DNA of 64,000 nt from Sphingobacterium sp. BN32 (GTDB taxonomy: Bacteria > Bacteroidota > Bacteroidia > Sphingobacteriales > Sphingobacteriaceae), in the NCBI RefSeq assembly GCF_030503615.1, contig NZ_CP129963.1, positions 3,162,001-3,226,000 on the forward strand. The letters are read 5' to 3'. The position numbers and the translations under genes are program-made. This document shows, one piece after another, positions 36,134 through 46,400 of the stretch. Position 1 is the stretch's first letter. Every line of letters starts with the position of its first letter. The notes beneath the pieces were generated by a model. It did no database searches. It worked only from the letters and a program-made list of their open reading frames with translations, and was not told the DNA's origin.

Positions 36134-37144
36134 TTATTGAATCGTTGTTTTATCTAAAACTGCTTTGTTAACCAGTTGTTTTATCGATTTATTGCCATTG
36201 ATAAAGAACTCACGCAAGTTATTGTTCATAATAAATGCATGGTGATCTTCCACCTCATGCGTTGCACCGGCGATATGCGGTGTTGCCAACACGTTTTTGT
36301 TCAAGATCATTTTATAGTCGATCTCATCAGGTGGTTCGTTGTAGAATACATCCAACACAGCTCCTCTGATTTTACCATTCTCGATGATGTCCAGCAAATC
36401 CTCACGATTAACAACCGTTGCACGTGCCGTATTGACGAAGATCGCTTCAGGTTTCATCAGTGAAAGGTATTTCTTATCGATCATACCTTTCGTCTCATTA
36501 GTTACCGGCAAGTGGATACCGACTACGTCGCACTCCGCAAATAACTCATCCAATTCTACCTTTTTGAAGTCTGTATTTTCATCCGTGTAATATGGATCAA
36601 AGTAATAGATTTCACATGGGAAATTGACAAGCATACGCGCAATGTGCTGTCCGACCGCTCCGAATCCTACCATACCAACGCGCTTGCCAGCCAATTCATT
36701 GCCCTTAAATTGCAAGTATGAGGTATGTGCGCCTTCGCCCCAGTTCTTTCCTTCCAACCAGTTGATACCTGGGATGGTATTACGCATTAAGGTGATCACA
36801 TTAGCAATAAACATCTCGGCAACCGCTTGCGCATTTCTTGCCGGCGTGTTAAATACCGGAATCCCTAATTCTGTAGCAACCGCTAGATCGATATTGGAAG
36901 GTGTACCGCGGCAAATTCCTACGAATTTTAATTCAGGATTCGCACGTAATACATCAGCTGTTATTTCATCGTGTTCAGAAATCAAAGCATCAACTCCCGT
37001 TTCCTGGATCAATGCAGTTAACTCTTCAGGATTATATGCACGTCCATGAGGTTTCCATGAACGGTAAACAACTTCATCAAAAAGGCCTTCCAACTCTTTC
37101 AAAGCTTTCGCATTCTCGTAAGGCGCTGTAAGTAATACTTTCAT
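36134..37144 (-). CDS. D-isomer-specific 2-hydroxyacid dehydrogenase
   Basis: The 336-residue NAD-dependent dehydrogenase has the Rossmann loop VGMVGFGAVGQHIARML and the catalytic Arg in VNTARATVVNREDL. The Glu lies in VLDVFYNEPPDE and the His in LATPHIAGATHE. It resembles phosphoglycerate dehydrogenase-like enzymes without the ACT domain, so it is unlikely to be the serine-pathway SerA. In the operon it would oxidise or reduce a sugar-acid or phosphorylated intermediate. It lies 32 bases after the MFS gene and 2 bases before the first kinase gene. Confidence 0.88.
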   Translation of the reverse strand: MKVLLTAPYENAKALKELEGLFDEVVYRSWKPHGRAYNPEELTALIQETGVDALISEHDEITADVLRANPELKFVGICRGTPSNIDLAVATELGIPVFNTPARNAQAVAEMFIANVITLMRNTIPGINWLEGKNWGEGAHTSYLQFKGNELAGKRVGMVGFGAVGQHIARMLVNFPCEIYYFDPYYTDENTDFKKVELDELFAECDVVGIHLPVTNETKGMIDKKYLSLMKPEAIFVNTARATVVNREDLLDIIENGKIRGAVLDVFYNEPPDEIDYKMILNKNVLATPHIAGATHEVEDHHAFIMNNNLREFFINGNKSIKQLVNKAVLDKTTIQ

Positions 37145-37176
37145 AATTATTCTATACTATTCTAAACTATTTATTG

Positions 37177-38409
37177 TTAATTGTGTGATTCTACTTCTTT
37201 TGGAATGGTGATAAATTTGGTCAATACAGCGCTGACTAAATACAGTCCTGCCAAAACCCAAATAACGCCCGCACTTCCAATGGTGCTAATTAATAATCCG
37301 ACGATTGCCGGTCCGACAAATACCGGTAGACCTGCCCCTAAATTGAGGATAGCCATCGCAGCTCCCTTATCTTCTTTGACAAGCGAAGGAACAAGTGCTG
37401 ATAATGGAACATATCCTGCGAGCAACGCTCCCCATGCGATACCAGCGGCCATTACCGCCCAATAACTCCCCCCAAACCAAATCGGTGAATAATAAAACAA
37501 GACTGTCGTGATAGCGCATCCTACGCCACCAAACCACATGATGGTATTCTGCCATCCTAAGCGGTCGCCAACAAATCCGAAGATCAGATTGAAGATGATG
37601 TTACTGGTGAAGATGGTCCCCCATATCTGCAACCATTCTTTCGTGTCGAAGCCATGCTCTGCCATATATAGCGGAAGGAATACGGGAAATGCAAATTGCG
37701 CTGTCGTGTTGATGACACGCACAATTCCGCCGATCAATACCTTTGGTTCCTTCTTAACGATGGTTAATCCGTTGCTCAGTTCTTGCATCTTAGAACCTTT
37801 GGAAGCTTTTGTTTCGAACTTATCACGGTTTAAAACCAATGCAAAGAACGCCCCTACCAATACCCATAAGATTGAACTCCATAAGGTATTTTCATATCCC
37901 CATCGCTCCAATGCCCAACTGGAATAATAGGCTCCCAATACATTTAATCCACCTGTAAATACAAACCAAAACCATCCGACTGCCCGACCTAAGATATCTT
38001 GTGGCGCTTTATAGGTTATCCAAACCATGAACGAATAAGCAAACAACGGATATCCAAATCCTCTGATTGCGTAGAAAAACAACATGGATGTGTAGTCTAA
38101 TTTCGCCATCCCCATACCCACAAAACCTATCGTACCGATGATGTAAAGTAGAAGTCCCATGGCCATCGCCTTCCTTGGTCCATAACTTTCGGCTAATACG
38201 CCGGAAAACCAAGAAGAGATTGCTATGGTAATTCCATACACCGTAAATAGTAGCGAGGATTGTTCGATGGACATGCCATGTTCAATCAGATAAGGACTCA
38301 GCCATCCCTGCTCGACGCCGTCCCCCATCATAAAAATCAGAATACCTAGGTATCCCCACTTTAAATTGCTAGGTATCCCCAGCCTGTTCATTAAATTGTC
38401 TTGTGCCAT
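37177..38409 (-). CDS. MFS transporter, RbtT/DalT/CsbX-type (polyol permease-like)
   Basis: The 410-residue protein has 12 predicted membrane helices and major-facilitator loops such as SGVLAESYGPRKAMAMG between helices 2 and 3 and GFVGDRLGW in the second half. The opening GYLGILIFMMGDGVEQGWLS resembles the ribitol (RbtT), D-arabinitol (DalT) and CsbX/YoaB transporters. It opens the second part of the locus, after a terminator that follows the EEP gene, and probably imports the molecule phosphorylated by the kinases downstream. Confidence 0.82.
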   Translation of the reverse strand: MAQDNLMNRLGIPSNLKWGYLGILIFMMGDGVEQGWLSPYLIEHGMSIEQSSLLFTVYGITIAISSWFSGVLAESYGPRKAMAMGLLLYIIGTIGFVGMGMAKLDYTSMLFFYAIRGFGYPLFAYSFMVWITYKAPQDILGRAVGWFWFVFTGGLNVLGAYYSSWALERWGYENTLWSSILWVLVGAFFALVLNRDKFETKASKGSKMQELSNGLTIVKKEPKVLIGGIVRVINTTAQFAFPVFLPLYMAEHGFDTKEWLQIWGTIFTSNIIFNLIFGFVGDRLGWQNTIMWFGGVGCAITTVLFYYSPIWFGGSYWAVMAAGIAWGALLAGYVPLSALVPSLVKEDKGAAMAILNLGAGLPVFVGPAIVGLLISTIGSAGVIWVLAGLYLVSAVLTKFITIPKEVESHN

Positions 38410-38500
38410 TAGGTTTAGTATTGTAATTGGTTGATGTAAATATGCTATCTAAAATAAATAAAAATTAACAAAATATAATATTTTAAAAGTAATCAGACCC

Positions 38501-38538
38501 AAAAAAAGGAAAAGTGGGCTATTAAGAACGCTTTTCCG
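38501..38538 (-). terminator. Intrinsic terminator after the EEP-family gene
   Basis: On the minus strand the stem GGAAAAGCG / the CaCTTTTCC arm encloses about 14 bases and is followed by seven T residues. It separates the three-gene block (42250 to 38609) from the six-gene block starting at 38409. Confidence 0.65.
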
Positions 38539-38608
38539 TTTATTTAATTCAAGTAGTTTACAAAATAAAACCTACTCGCTGGGTCACTACATCAACCTCA
38601 GTTCAGGA

Positions 38609-39538
38609 CTAGATATAATTAATATCTGCTGACAAAAACCAATGGTCACTAGGCACAATATTCTTCCATCGATCTTTTATGATAACCGACTTCGACGCAC
38701 TCAATTGACCTTTAATGAATATGAAATCGATCTTCTTCGCTTTGGCATTTCGTTCAGCATCATCCGGACGGAATGCATTGGTCGTTCCTTCAGGTTTTGC
38801 ATCACCATTGCTCAATACGTAGCTATCTTTCCATCCCGCATTGATGATCTCGGGATAAAGACCGGCGCCATATCCATTGTTGAAATCTCCGGTAAGTATC
38901 TGCGGAAAGTCATCTTGATATTGCGCTGCTTCCTCTAGTACTACTTTGATCTGACCTAGCTTTGCTTCATTACTAACATGATCCAGATGTAAGTTAATCA
39001 GTCGGATTTCTCTGTTCGTTTTTTTATCCAGCAGTCGCACCCAGCTACAGTTTCTCGCTCTCGCACTTCCCCAGGAGATACTTCCTGCAATCAGTGGAGT
39101 TTCGGATAACCAATACCCCCCTGCTGTGATCAATTCAAAGCGCTTCTTGGAAAAAAGAATAGGGTTTTTCGCAATTCCATGATAGCCTTCTTTGAACTTA
39201 TCCATCTCCGGACCGTCAAATCCAAAAGCAAAATAGTCTTTTAGATCATTCTTTAAATCTAAGAACTGATTTCTAAGAACTTCCTGAAAACCGATCAAGT
39301 CGGCTTGCTGTTTCTTGATTACCTGAATACAGGCTTCACGTCGATGTTGCCAACCCAGTCCTTTCTCGTTATCTTCCGGTAAATCCACACGGATATTGCA
39401 AGAAAGAACGCGGATACCAACATTTGCTTTCTGCGAATCCAATGCAAGCACCTGGCTAGAGCCTAGCAAAGGCAGGCTTGCCAGAAGGCCCGCCTGCTTT
39501 ATAAAGTTTCTCCTTGAAGAGTTATTAAAATCATTCAT
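38609..39538 (-). CDS. Exported endonuclease/exonuclease/phosphatase (EEP) family protein
   Basis: The 309-residue protein has a twin-arginine-like signal (SRRNFIKQAGLLASLPLLG, residues 7-25) and an EEP fold. Visible motifs are VLSCNIRVDLP, IGFQEVL with the metal-binding Glu, INLHLDHVSNEAK, ILTGDFNNGYG with catalytic Asp-Asn, and the final PSDHWFLSADI with Asp-His. EEP enzymes hydrolyse phosphodiesters in nucleic acids, phosphoinositides or sphingomyelin; this export signal favours an extracytoplasmic phosphoester. It lies 15 bases after the FAD oxidoreductase gene. Confidence 0.87.
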   Translation of the reverse strand: MNDFNNSSRRNFIKQAGLLASLPLLGSSQVLALDSQKANVGIRVLSCNIRVDLPEDNEKGLGWQHRREACIQVIKKQQADLIGFQEVLRNQFLDLKNDLKDYFAFGFDGPEMDKFKEGYHGIAKNPILFSKKRFELITAGGYWLSETPLIAGSISWGSARARNCSWVRLLDKKTNREIRLINLHLDHVSNEAKLGQIKVVLEEAAQYQDDFPQILTGDFNNGYGAGLYPEIINAGWKDSYVLSNGDAKPEGTTNAFRPDDAERNAKAKKIDFIFIKGQLSASKSVIIKDRWKNIVPSDHWFLSADINYI

Positions 39539-39553
39539 AGGATGTTGTATTTT

Positions 39554-40948
39554 TTATGCGTTTGCTGCAGTTTCTTCGCCTAAGTAAGCACCTGAGTTGA
39601 TAAGTTCTGCACGTAATTCTGCCACATCTACTTCCGATGGTGATACGCCCTTACGAACAGCTAATTTCGCTGCACGGCCTGCTGCCTCACCCATGGCCAT
39701 ACATGGCGCCATTACGCGAATTGCAGACATCGCCTCATGTGTAGTCGAGATTGAACGACCTGCTACTAATAAGTTCTTCACTTTTTGCGGAACCAATGAT
39801 CTGTATGGGATATCATAGCTATCGCCACACCAAGTCAATGTACAACCGCCACCTTCGGGATGGTGAATATCTAATGGGTAACTCGCTACAGCCACTGCAT
39901 CATCAAATCTGCGGCAACCTAAGATGTCATCCGCTGTCATCACGTAGTTTCCTACAATGCGACGAGATTCACGAATACCTAAGAAAGGCGCCATTTTAGT
40001 AAAATGCGAGTTCTCAAATCCTGGAACATACTCCTGCAAATAGCGTTGGATCTCTTCTACTTGCTTACGGCCTTCAATTTCACCGAAAGTCAAACTTTCC
40101 GGATTAGTACCATCTACACCGTTGATACGCGACATATTCACCCATACTTCGCCCTCACGCAAACCTGTAATCAGGATCGTACGCTCAACTGGAAGATGGT
40201 ATCCTGCCTGACGAGCTTTTTCCATCACACTGCGAAGACCTACCACGATGAACTGATGATTCTGTCCGAAGTATTCCGCAGGAATGAAATCCGTTAAATA
40301 TGTTCTAGGTTCTTCAGCGATAGACATACGCAATTTGTCGGTATCCACATTCGCCATACAGAACATCAAGGTCGGTGGCTGCGCACCTCCAACTTCATTC
40401 CCTTGCTCACATTCTACACCGGCTTTGTAAGCAACATCCGCATCACCTGTACAGTCAATAACCGTTTTAGCCAATATCACTTCTCTACCTGATTTGCTTT
40501 CAATGATTACACCTTTCAGCTCATCACCTTCCATCACAACTCCCGCCGAGAATACATACAGCAATACTTTAACGCCTGCTTCCTCCAACACTTTCAGACC
40601 AACATTCTTTACCGCTTCGGGTTCAACTAAAGTTAAACTCATGTGCAAAGGACATGGACGGTGCTCCGAAGCAGCATCAACTTCTTTCAATCTGTCGATA
40701 AACTTCTGTGGCAAACCTTTAATGATCTGATTTCCTTTCTGACCAAGGAAACCTAGAATAGGTAAACCAATCGTCATATTGCCACCCACAAAACTACGGT
40801 TATCGATTAATGCAACCTTCAAACCATCAGATGCGGCCGCTTGAGCTGCAATGATACCTGCAGGTCCGCCACCAACAACCAATACATCCACATCCATACG
40901 AACCGGCGTCTCTCTCGCGGGCTCAAGAATAGTCTTTACTTCTCCCAT
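39554..40948 (-). CDS. FAD-dependent oxidoreductase (FAD_oxidored family)
   Basis: The 464-residue protein has an N-terminal FAD Rossmann motif, VLVVGGGPAGIIAAQAAA (about residues 24-41). The linked segments are VALIDNRSFVGGNMTIG, TVIDCTGDADVAYKAG (the second FAD segment) and ISTTHEAMSAIRVMAPCMAM near the C-terminus. No signal peptide is visible, so it is probably cytoplasmic. Relatives are common in sugar loci of Bacteroidota and Planctomycetota, with substrates mostly unknown. It follows the ACS-type MFS gene by 33 bases and is presumably its metabolic partner. Confidence 0.85.
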   Translation of the reverse strand: MGEVKTILEPARETPVRMDVDVLVVGGGPAGIIAAQAAASDGLKVALIDNRSFVGGNMTIGLPILGFLGQKGNQIIKGLPQKFIDRLKEVDAASEHRPCPLHMSLTLVEPEAVKNVGLKVLEEAGVKVLLYVFSAGVVMEGDELKGVIIESKSGREVILAKTVIDCTGDADVAYKAGVECEQGNEVGGAQPPTLMFCMANVDTDKLRMSIAEEPRTYLTDFIPAEYFGQNHQFIVVGLRSVMEKARQAGYHLPVERTILITGLREGEVWVNMSRINGVDGTNPESLTFGEIEGRKQVEEIQRYLQEYVPGFENSHFTKMAPFLGIRESRRIVGNYVMTADDILGCRRFDDAVAVASYPLDIHHPEGGGCTLTWCGDSYDIPYRSLVPQKVKNLLVAGRSISTTHEAMSAIRVMAPCMAMGEAAGRAAKLAVRKGVSPSEVDVAELRAELINSGAYLGEETAANA

Positions 40949-40981
40949 GTCGAATTATAAATAATATTTTAAATCTTTTAA

Positions 40982-42250
40982 TTACGCTTCTATAGCTGCT
41001 TGATGCTCTTCCGGCTTCTCTTTCTTAACCATCGTCCACAGAATCAAAACAGCAATTGGATGCATAAAGGCCATTGCAATAAAGATGGTTCCAGCACCCA
41101 ATGAACCCATCATTTGACCTACGAAATAGTTGAACAATACAGCACCTAATGCGCCAAATCCTCCTGCGATCCCCAGTACCGAAGCCACGTTCTTCACCGG
41201 AAATGCTTCAGCAATTACTACACTGATAGTAAACAACCAGCTTAAACAAGCTACCGCCACCAACGCAAAGATAAAGATCGTCAAATAAGGACTCGTTACA
41301 TAGGTTGTTAAACAACACAAAGGAGCCAACACCGCGATACTGCTCAACATAATCTTACGAGCAAGCAACGGTTCCTTACCATTTCTCACCATCTTATCAG
41401 ACCATGCAGACGTTCCAATTGCACCGATATCAGCAACTAAGAACGGTATCCAGCCGAACATGCCAATCTGAGCTAATGTCAACCCACTTTCCTCCTGCAG
41501 ATAGCCAGGCAACCAGAATAAACAGAAATACCAAACCGGATCACTAACAAAACGGATAAGCAAGATACCCCATAAGGTCTTTCTGCTCCATAACTGACCC
41601 CAAGTGAAGGCTGTTTCTTCCTTTTGATCGACCTGCGCACCTGTAGCCTCCGCTCTGATTTCCGCAGGCGGCTCCGTATAGATTAAGAACCAAAGCAACG
41701 CAATGATTAATCCGACTACCCCTGCAACGATAAAAACCGTATGAAAATTATAGCGCATTGCTAACCAAGCCACCAATGGAGGCGCAATGATGGCTCCGAT
41801 CGAACTACCTGCCACACATAAACTATTTGCTGTGGCGCGAAGCTTGCCGGAAAACCAAACGGTTACTACCTTTAGTTGTGCCGGAAAATTAGTAGGCTCT
41901 GCCGCTCCCAACATCCCTCTAAAAAATAAGAAAGAACCGAACGTTCTCGAGAAGCCGCCACCCAAACAAGCGATCGACCATCCCAAGATACCGCCAAGCA
42001 TCACCTTGCGCTCGCCAAACTTATCAACAAGCCATCCGGACACAGGATACATCAGCGCGTAGAATACGGTAAAAACATTCAACACCAACGCATAACCATC
42101 ATCTCCCAAATCAAACTCCTCCTTCAGCATAGGTTTCAATATCGAAACTATCTGACGATCATAGTAGTTAAAGACGATAGCCAGAAAGATGACGAATATG
42201 ATAAACCAACGACGTTTGTGAGCTGGAATCGGCAGTATAAATTTTGACAT
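40982..42250 (-). CDS. MFS transporter, ACS family (hexuronate/organic anion type)
   Basis: The 422-residue protein has 12 predicted membrane helices. The anion:cation symporter signatures are RWFIIFVIFLAIVFNYYDRQ at the first helix, SGWLVDKFGERKVMLGGIL in the helix 2-3 loop, and FRGMLGAAEPTNFPAQLK. ExuT, GudP and related carriers of hexuronates, glucarate and other sugar acids share these. It opens the minus-strand block divergent from the DeoR gene, with a -7 motif at 42290-42297. Confidence 0.87.
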   Translation of the reverse strand: MSKFILPIPAHKRRWFIIFVIFLAIVFNYYDRQIVSILKPMLKEEFDLGDDGYALVLNVFTVFYALMYPVSGWLVDKFGERKVMLGGILGWSIACLGGGFSRTFGSFLFFRGMLGAAEPTNFPAQLKVVTVWFSGKLRATANSLCVAGSSIGAIIAPPLVAWLAMRYNFHTVFIVAGVVGLIIALLWFLIYTEPPAEIRAEATGAQVDQKEETAFTWGQLWSRKTLWGILLIRFVSDPVWYFCLFWLPGYLQEESGLTLAQIGMFGWIPFLVADIGAIGTSAWSDKMVRNGKEPLLARKIMLSSIAVLAPLCCLTTYVTSPYLTIFIFALVAVACLSWLFTISVVIAEAFPVKNVASVLGIAGGFGALGAVLFNYFVGQMMGSLGAGTIFIAMAFMHPIAVLILWTMVKKEKPEEHQAAIEA

Positions 42251-42289
42251 AAGGTATTTTGGTTATTGCTGAATCTAAATCTAACAAGT

Positions 42290-42297
42290 CAAATGTA
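42290..42297 (-). promoter_or_regulatory. -7 promoter motif (TACATTTG) for the ACS transporter operon
   Basis: It is an exact TAnnTTTG match on the minus strand, 39 bases upstream of the transporter ATG. A nearby AAACATTTTTAAA at 42317-42329 resembles part of the repeat found upstream of susC and could be a regulator site. Confidence 0.5.
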
Positions 42298-42365
42298 GAA
42301 AAAAAGATTAGAAATAAAACATTTTTAAATAAAAAAAAAGAAAGCCACAAATAGGAAAAGTCGTT

Positions 42366-42373
42366 TATATTTG
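42366..42373 (+). promoter_or_regulatory. -7 promoter motif (TATATTTG) for the DeoR gene
   Basis: It is an exact TAnnTTTG match 28 bases before the regulator ATG. With the motif at 42290-42297 it forms divergent promoters about 70 bases apart, convenient for joint repression. Confidence 0.5.
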
Positions 42374-42401
42374 TTAAACTTATTAACTGACACAATGAAT
42401 T

Positions 42402-43166
42402 ATGAGGAATATAACAGATAGACACGAATTCATTCTAAAAAGCTTAAAAGAAAAAGGAAAGATTACGATTGACTGGCTATGTGAAACCATGAAAGTTTCC
42501 AGCGTAACGATCCGTAAAGATCTTAAGCTTTTAGAAGACAAAAACTTGTTGTTCCGCATTAAGGGAGGTGCCTCCAGCAGTAACCCTTATGCCATTGACC
42601 GTCCGATATTAATTAAAGAAACGATTAATAGTGACGAAAAACAACGCATCGCAATTGCCGCTTTACGCCTGATTAAAAACAACGATTCCATTATGATTGG
42701 ATCTGGCACTACGGTCTTCGCTTTAGCCAAGAACCTAGAGTCCACTCAGGGATTAACTGTGATCACACCAGCGCTAAAAGTAGGTTTAGAACTTAGCGGA
42801 AAGCCGAATATCGAGGTTTTACAACTCGGAGGACTCATCCGCTCCAACAGCTCGTCCGTAGCTGGACATTATGCCACGCGCATCTTAGAAGACATCAGTT
42901 GTGGAATCTTATTCCTAGGTGCCGATGGCATCGACTTGGAATTCGGGATCTCCATTTCTAATTTGCCGGAAGCTACGCTGAACCAAAAGATGTTACAAAC
43001 ATCACAAAAGGTAGCTATACTAGCGGATAGTTCGAAGTTTGGAAAACGCGGCTTAGGTAAGATCTGCGAACTGATCGATGTAGACTACATTATTACTGAC
43101 CCAAAAGTATCGCCTGATACGGTCAAAGCTATTGAAGAATTAGGTATTAAAATGATCCTTGCCTAA
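42402..43166 (+). CDS. DeoR/GlpR-family transcriptional regulator
   Basis: The 254-residue protein has an N-terminal DeoR helix-turn-helix (GKITIDWLCETMKVSSVTIRK, residues about 18-38, with the LRIKGG-like FRIKGGA wing) and a C-terminal sugar-phosphate sensor domain. That domain is marked by DSIMIGSGTTVFALAKNL, LQLGGLIRSNSSSVAG and ILADSSKFGKRGL. DeoR regulators usually repress sugar operons until a phosphorylated intermediate binds. It sits between the two divergent halves of the locus and is the obvious local regulator. Confidence 0.92.
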   Translation: MRNITDRHEFILKSLKEKGKITIDWLCETMKVSSVTIRKDLKLLEDKNLLFRIKGGASSSNPYAIDRPILIKETINSDEKQRIAIAALRLIKNNDSIMIGSGTTVFALAKNLESTQGLTVITPALKVGLELSGKPNIEVLQLGGLIRSNSSSVAGHYATRILEDISCGILFLGADGIDLEFGISISNLPEATLNQKMLQTSQKVAILADSSKFGKRGLGKICELIDVDYIITDPKVSPDTVKAIEELGIKMILA

Positions 43167-43197
43167 TCAATCTACCCTCATTTTATTCATCTACCTC

Positions 43198-43241
43198 AAA
43201 AAAAGATTTTTAAACGCTTGTGTTTAAAAATCTTTTTTTTA
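43198..43241 (+). terminator. Intrinsic terminator after the DeoR gene
   Basis: A stem of about 18 bp (AAAAAAGATTTTTAAAC / GTTTAAAAATCTTTTTT) with loop GCTTGT ends in a run of T residues. Confidence 0.8.
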
Positions 43242-43242
43242 A

Positions 43243-43391
43243 TTTCGAAACATTGTTTCAAAAACAATAACCAATACCAATTTGTGGTAAAACCCATGTT
43301 ATATGTTATATTATCTTACGATTTAATAAGAATACAATATAGCCTTAACATAATGTTAATATTATAAATCTAGTTTCGAAACATTATTTAA
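43243..43391 (+). promoter_or_regulatory. Two operator-like boxes (TTTCGAAACATTRTTT) upstream of susC
   Basis: Box 1 at 43243-43260 (TTTCGAAACATTGTTTCA) and box 2 at 43374-43391 (TTTCGAAACATTATTTAA) share 16 of 18 bases. Box 1 contains the short inverted repeat GAAAC-ATT-GTTTC. The intervening 113 bases are AT-rich, which could allow looping. The local DeoR regulator is the likely binder. Confidence 0.45.
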
Positions 43392-43464
43392 GAAATAAAA
43401 ACACGCTCCGTAAGGAAAACATTACTTATTACATTTTTACCTTCTATCATTAACAAACATCTAA

Positions 43465-46400
43465 ATGAAAAAACAATTACAACTCATTTTAATGCTGTTA
43501 ATAATGCCATTGGGAATGGTATTAGCTCAACAGCCATTACAAATAATGGGGAAAGTGACCAACACAGAGGGGGAACCTGTGCAAGGTGTCTCTATCAGCA
43601 TCAAAGGTCGACTTAACGCCATTACCGCAACGGATGACGCTGGAGCCTACTCTTTACAAGCTGAAAAAAGCGATGTGTTAATCTTTAAAGGCATCGGTTT
43701 CAAAACCGTAGAAAGAACCGTATCCGGACAAACTACGATCAACGTGACGTTAGAGAGTGACCTAACCAACCTAGACGAAGTTGTCGTTGTCGGCTATGGT
43801 ACACAAAAGAAAACAAATCTTACGGGTGCAGTTTCAACAATCAGCGCGTCTCAACTGGAGAATCGTCCTGCTGTATCTGCCTCTACGGCATTACAAGGTC
43901 TGGCACCAGGTGTAACCGTGACTTCACAAACAGGCGCACCGGGCGGCGACCAAGCATCGATCCGTATCCGCGGTGTAAACTCCTTCTCTTCCGCTAGTGA
44001 GCCATTAGTAATCATCGACGGTGTTGCAGGCGACTTAAACTCGATCGACGCGAACTTAATCGAGTCAATGTCAGTGTTGAAAGATGCTGCATCAGCAGCT
44101 ATCTACGGTTCTCGTGCTGCAAACGGTGTTATCCTAGTGACTACAAAACGTGCAAAAGATGCGTTCAACTTAACCTACAAAGGCTATACAGGCTGGCAAG
44201 ACGCGACCTTCATCCCTGAGGTGACAGACGGCCGCACCTTTATGCGTGTATTCAATGAAGCAAGTATCAATGATGGTGGTAAAGAAATATACACACAACA
44301 AAACTTCGATGAATTCGATCAATTATATGCAGAGAACCCAGACAACTACGATTGGCAGAAAGCGATCTTAAGTGGTTCAGGATTCACGCATAACCATTTT
44401 GCATCCTTATCTACAGGGTCAGGCGTTATTCGCGTTAATCCCTCTTTAAGCTATGTTAAACAAGATGGTTTAATCAAGAATACAAACTACCAACGCTATA
44501 CCTTCAGAAATAACATGGATATCAACCCGAATGATAAATTGAATATCAAGGTTGACTTATCGGTTATGAACGGCGACCGCTTACAGATTGCCAATGAAGG
44601 AACCGTCTGGAATTACCTGGGTCGTATGCCTACGAATATTCCAATCCGCTATGGCGATAAATGGTCTGAAGGATGGGTTAAGAATAACCCTGTAGGCTTT
44701 ATCGAAGATGGTGGAAACAGAAAAGTAAATAACATCGAGTTAATCGGTAATCTATCCCTAAACTACAAACCAGTTAACTGGTTATCCATTACTGGTTTAG
44801 TTGCTCCTCGCTATCGCACGAGAAATATTCACAACTTCTCTAAAGCGTTGATGACTTATTACTCGGGCGGAGCAGAAGCAGGTGCAGCAGCAGAGTCAAC
44901 AGAATTAACAGAATCTGCTTACCGTTATTTCTACGGAAACTACCAATTCCACGCTACTGCAGCAAAAACATTCAACGACCATAGCTTAAGCTTAATGGTA
45001 GGTACTTCACGTGAAACGTACGACGAAAAATACCTAATGGGTTACCGTCGTGACTACACTTACGATACCTACGAAGTATTAAATGCAGGTGCAGACACCG
45101 AGAAAAAACGTAATGATGGTACACAAGACCAATGGTTATTAGTATCGGCTTTCTCACGTTTCAACTACGCTTACAAAGACCGTTACTTGTTCGAAGCTAA
45201 CTTACGCTACGATGGTACATCCCGTTTCCTAGGCAGCAATCGCTGGGCAACATTCCCTTCGTTCTCTGCAGGATGGAGAGTAGAGCAAGAGCCTTTTATG
45301 GAAAACCTACGCTCTAAGATCAATCAATTAAAAGTCAGAGCTTCTTGGGGTATCCTTGGAAACCAAAATATCGGTAGCACTTACCAACCATTCTCGGAGA
45401 ACTTAGCCCTAGGCGGTATCTCAATGGGCGGTGCAATCAGCCAATTGGTAACTTTAAATACGCTTGCTAACCCTGACCTTCGTTGGGAAGAAACAACAGC
45501 AACAGGCGTAGGTTTAGACGCGACCCTATTCGATAAATTCAGCTTTACATTCGACTGGTATAAAAAACACACGAATGGTATCTTAATGACGCTTCCAATC
45601 TCGGCATTATACGGATTGAACGAGCCATACCAAAATGCTGCGAAAGTAGAAAACTTAGGCTGGGAAGTTGGTGGTCGTTATGACAACCAATGGAGTGACT
45701 TCAAATTCGGACTAGGCTTCAACTTCTCGGATGTAAGAAACAAGATTCTTGACATGAGAAGCAGACCAGTAGGAACATTGCTTCGCCAACAACAAGGCTA
45801 CGCAATCAACTCCATCTATGGATATGTTTCTGATGGCTACTACCAATCTCAAGAAGAAATCGACAATGGCCCTACTCAATTCGGAACATTGAAACCCGGA
45901 GATATCCGTTTCAAAGATATCGCTGGCGCATTTGATGCAGACGGAAATGCAATCCCTGATGGAAAAATTACTGATGCTGACAAACAGATCATCGGTAATA
46001 CAATCCCTCGCTACACGTATGGTGTTAACTTAGACTTAGGTTATAAAGGATTCAAATTTAGTGCATTCTTACAAGGCGTTGCAAAAGTAGATGGCTACTT
46101 AGATTCACACTACGTAATCCCGGCAGTTAACTCATCAGCAATCAAGCCTTGGCAATTGGATTACTGGACAGAAGACAACAGAAATGCTTCACTTCCACGC
46201 TTATCCGTTACTTCGACAAACAACACACAGAACTCTGATTTCTGGTTGAAATCAGCATCATACTTACGTCTTAAGAACATCCATTTAGGATACCAATTCC
46301 CGACCGAATGGTTCCAAAACGCGAAGATCGGAGGAATCTACATCTACGCAAATGGACAGAACTTATTCACCAAAACCAACTTCTATGAAGGCTACGACCC

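Noticed and set aside
36134..37144. SerA-type phosphoglycerate dehydrogenase of serine synthesis
   Set aside because: It has no ACT or ASB domain, and its operon with a polyol permease and kinases points to catabolism.
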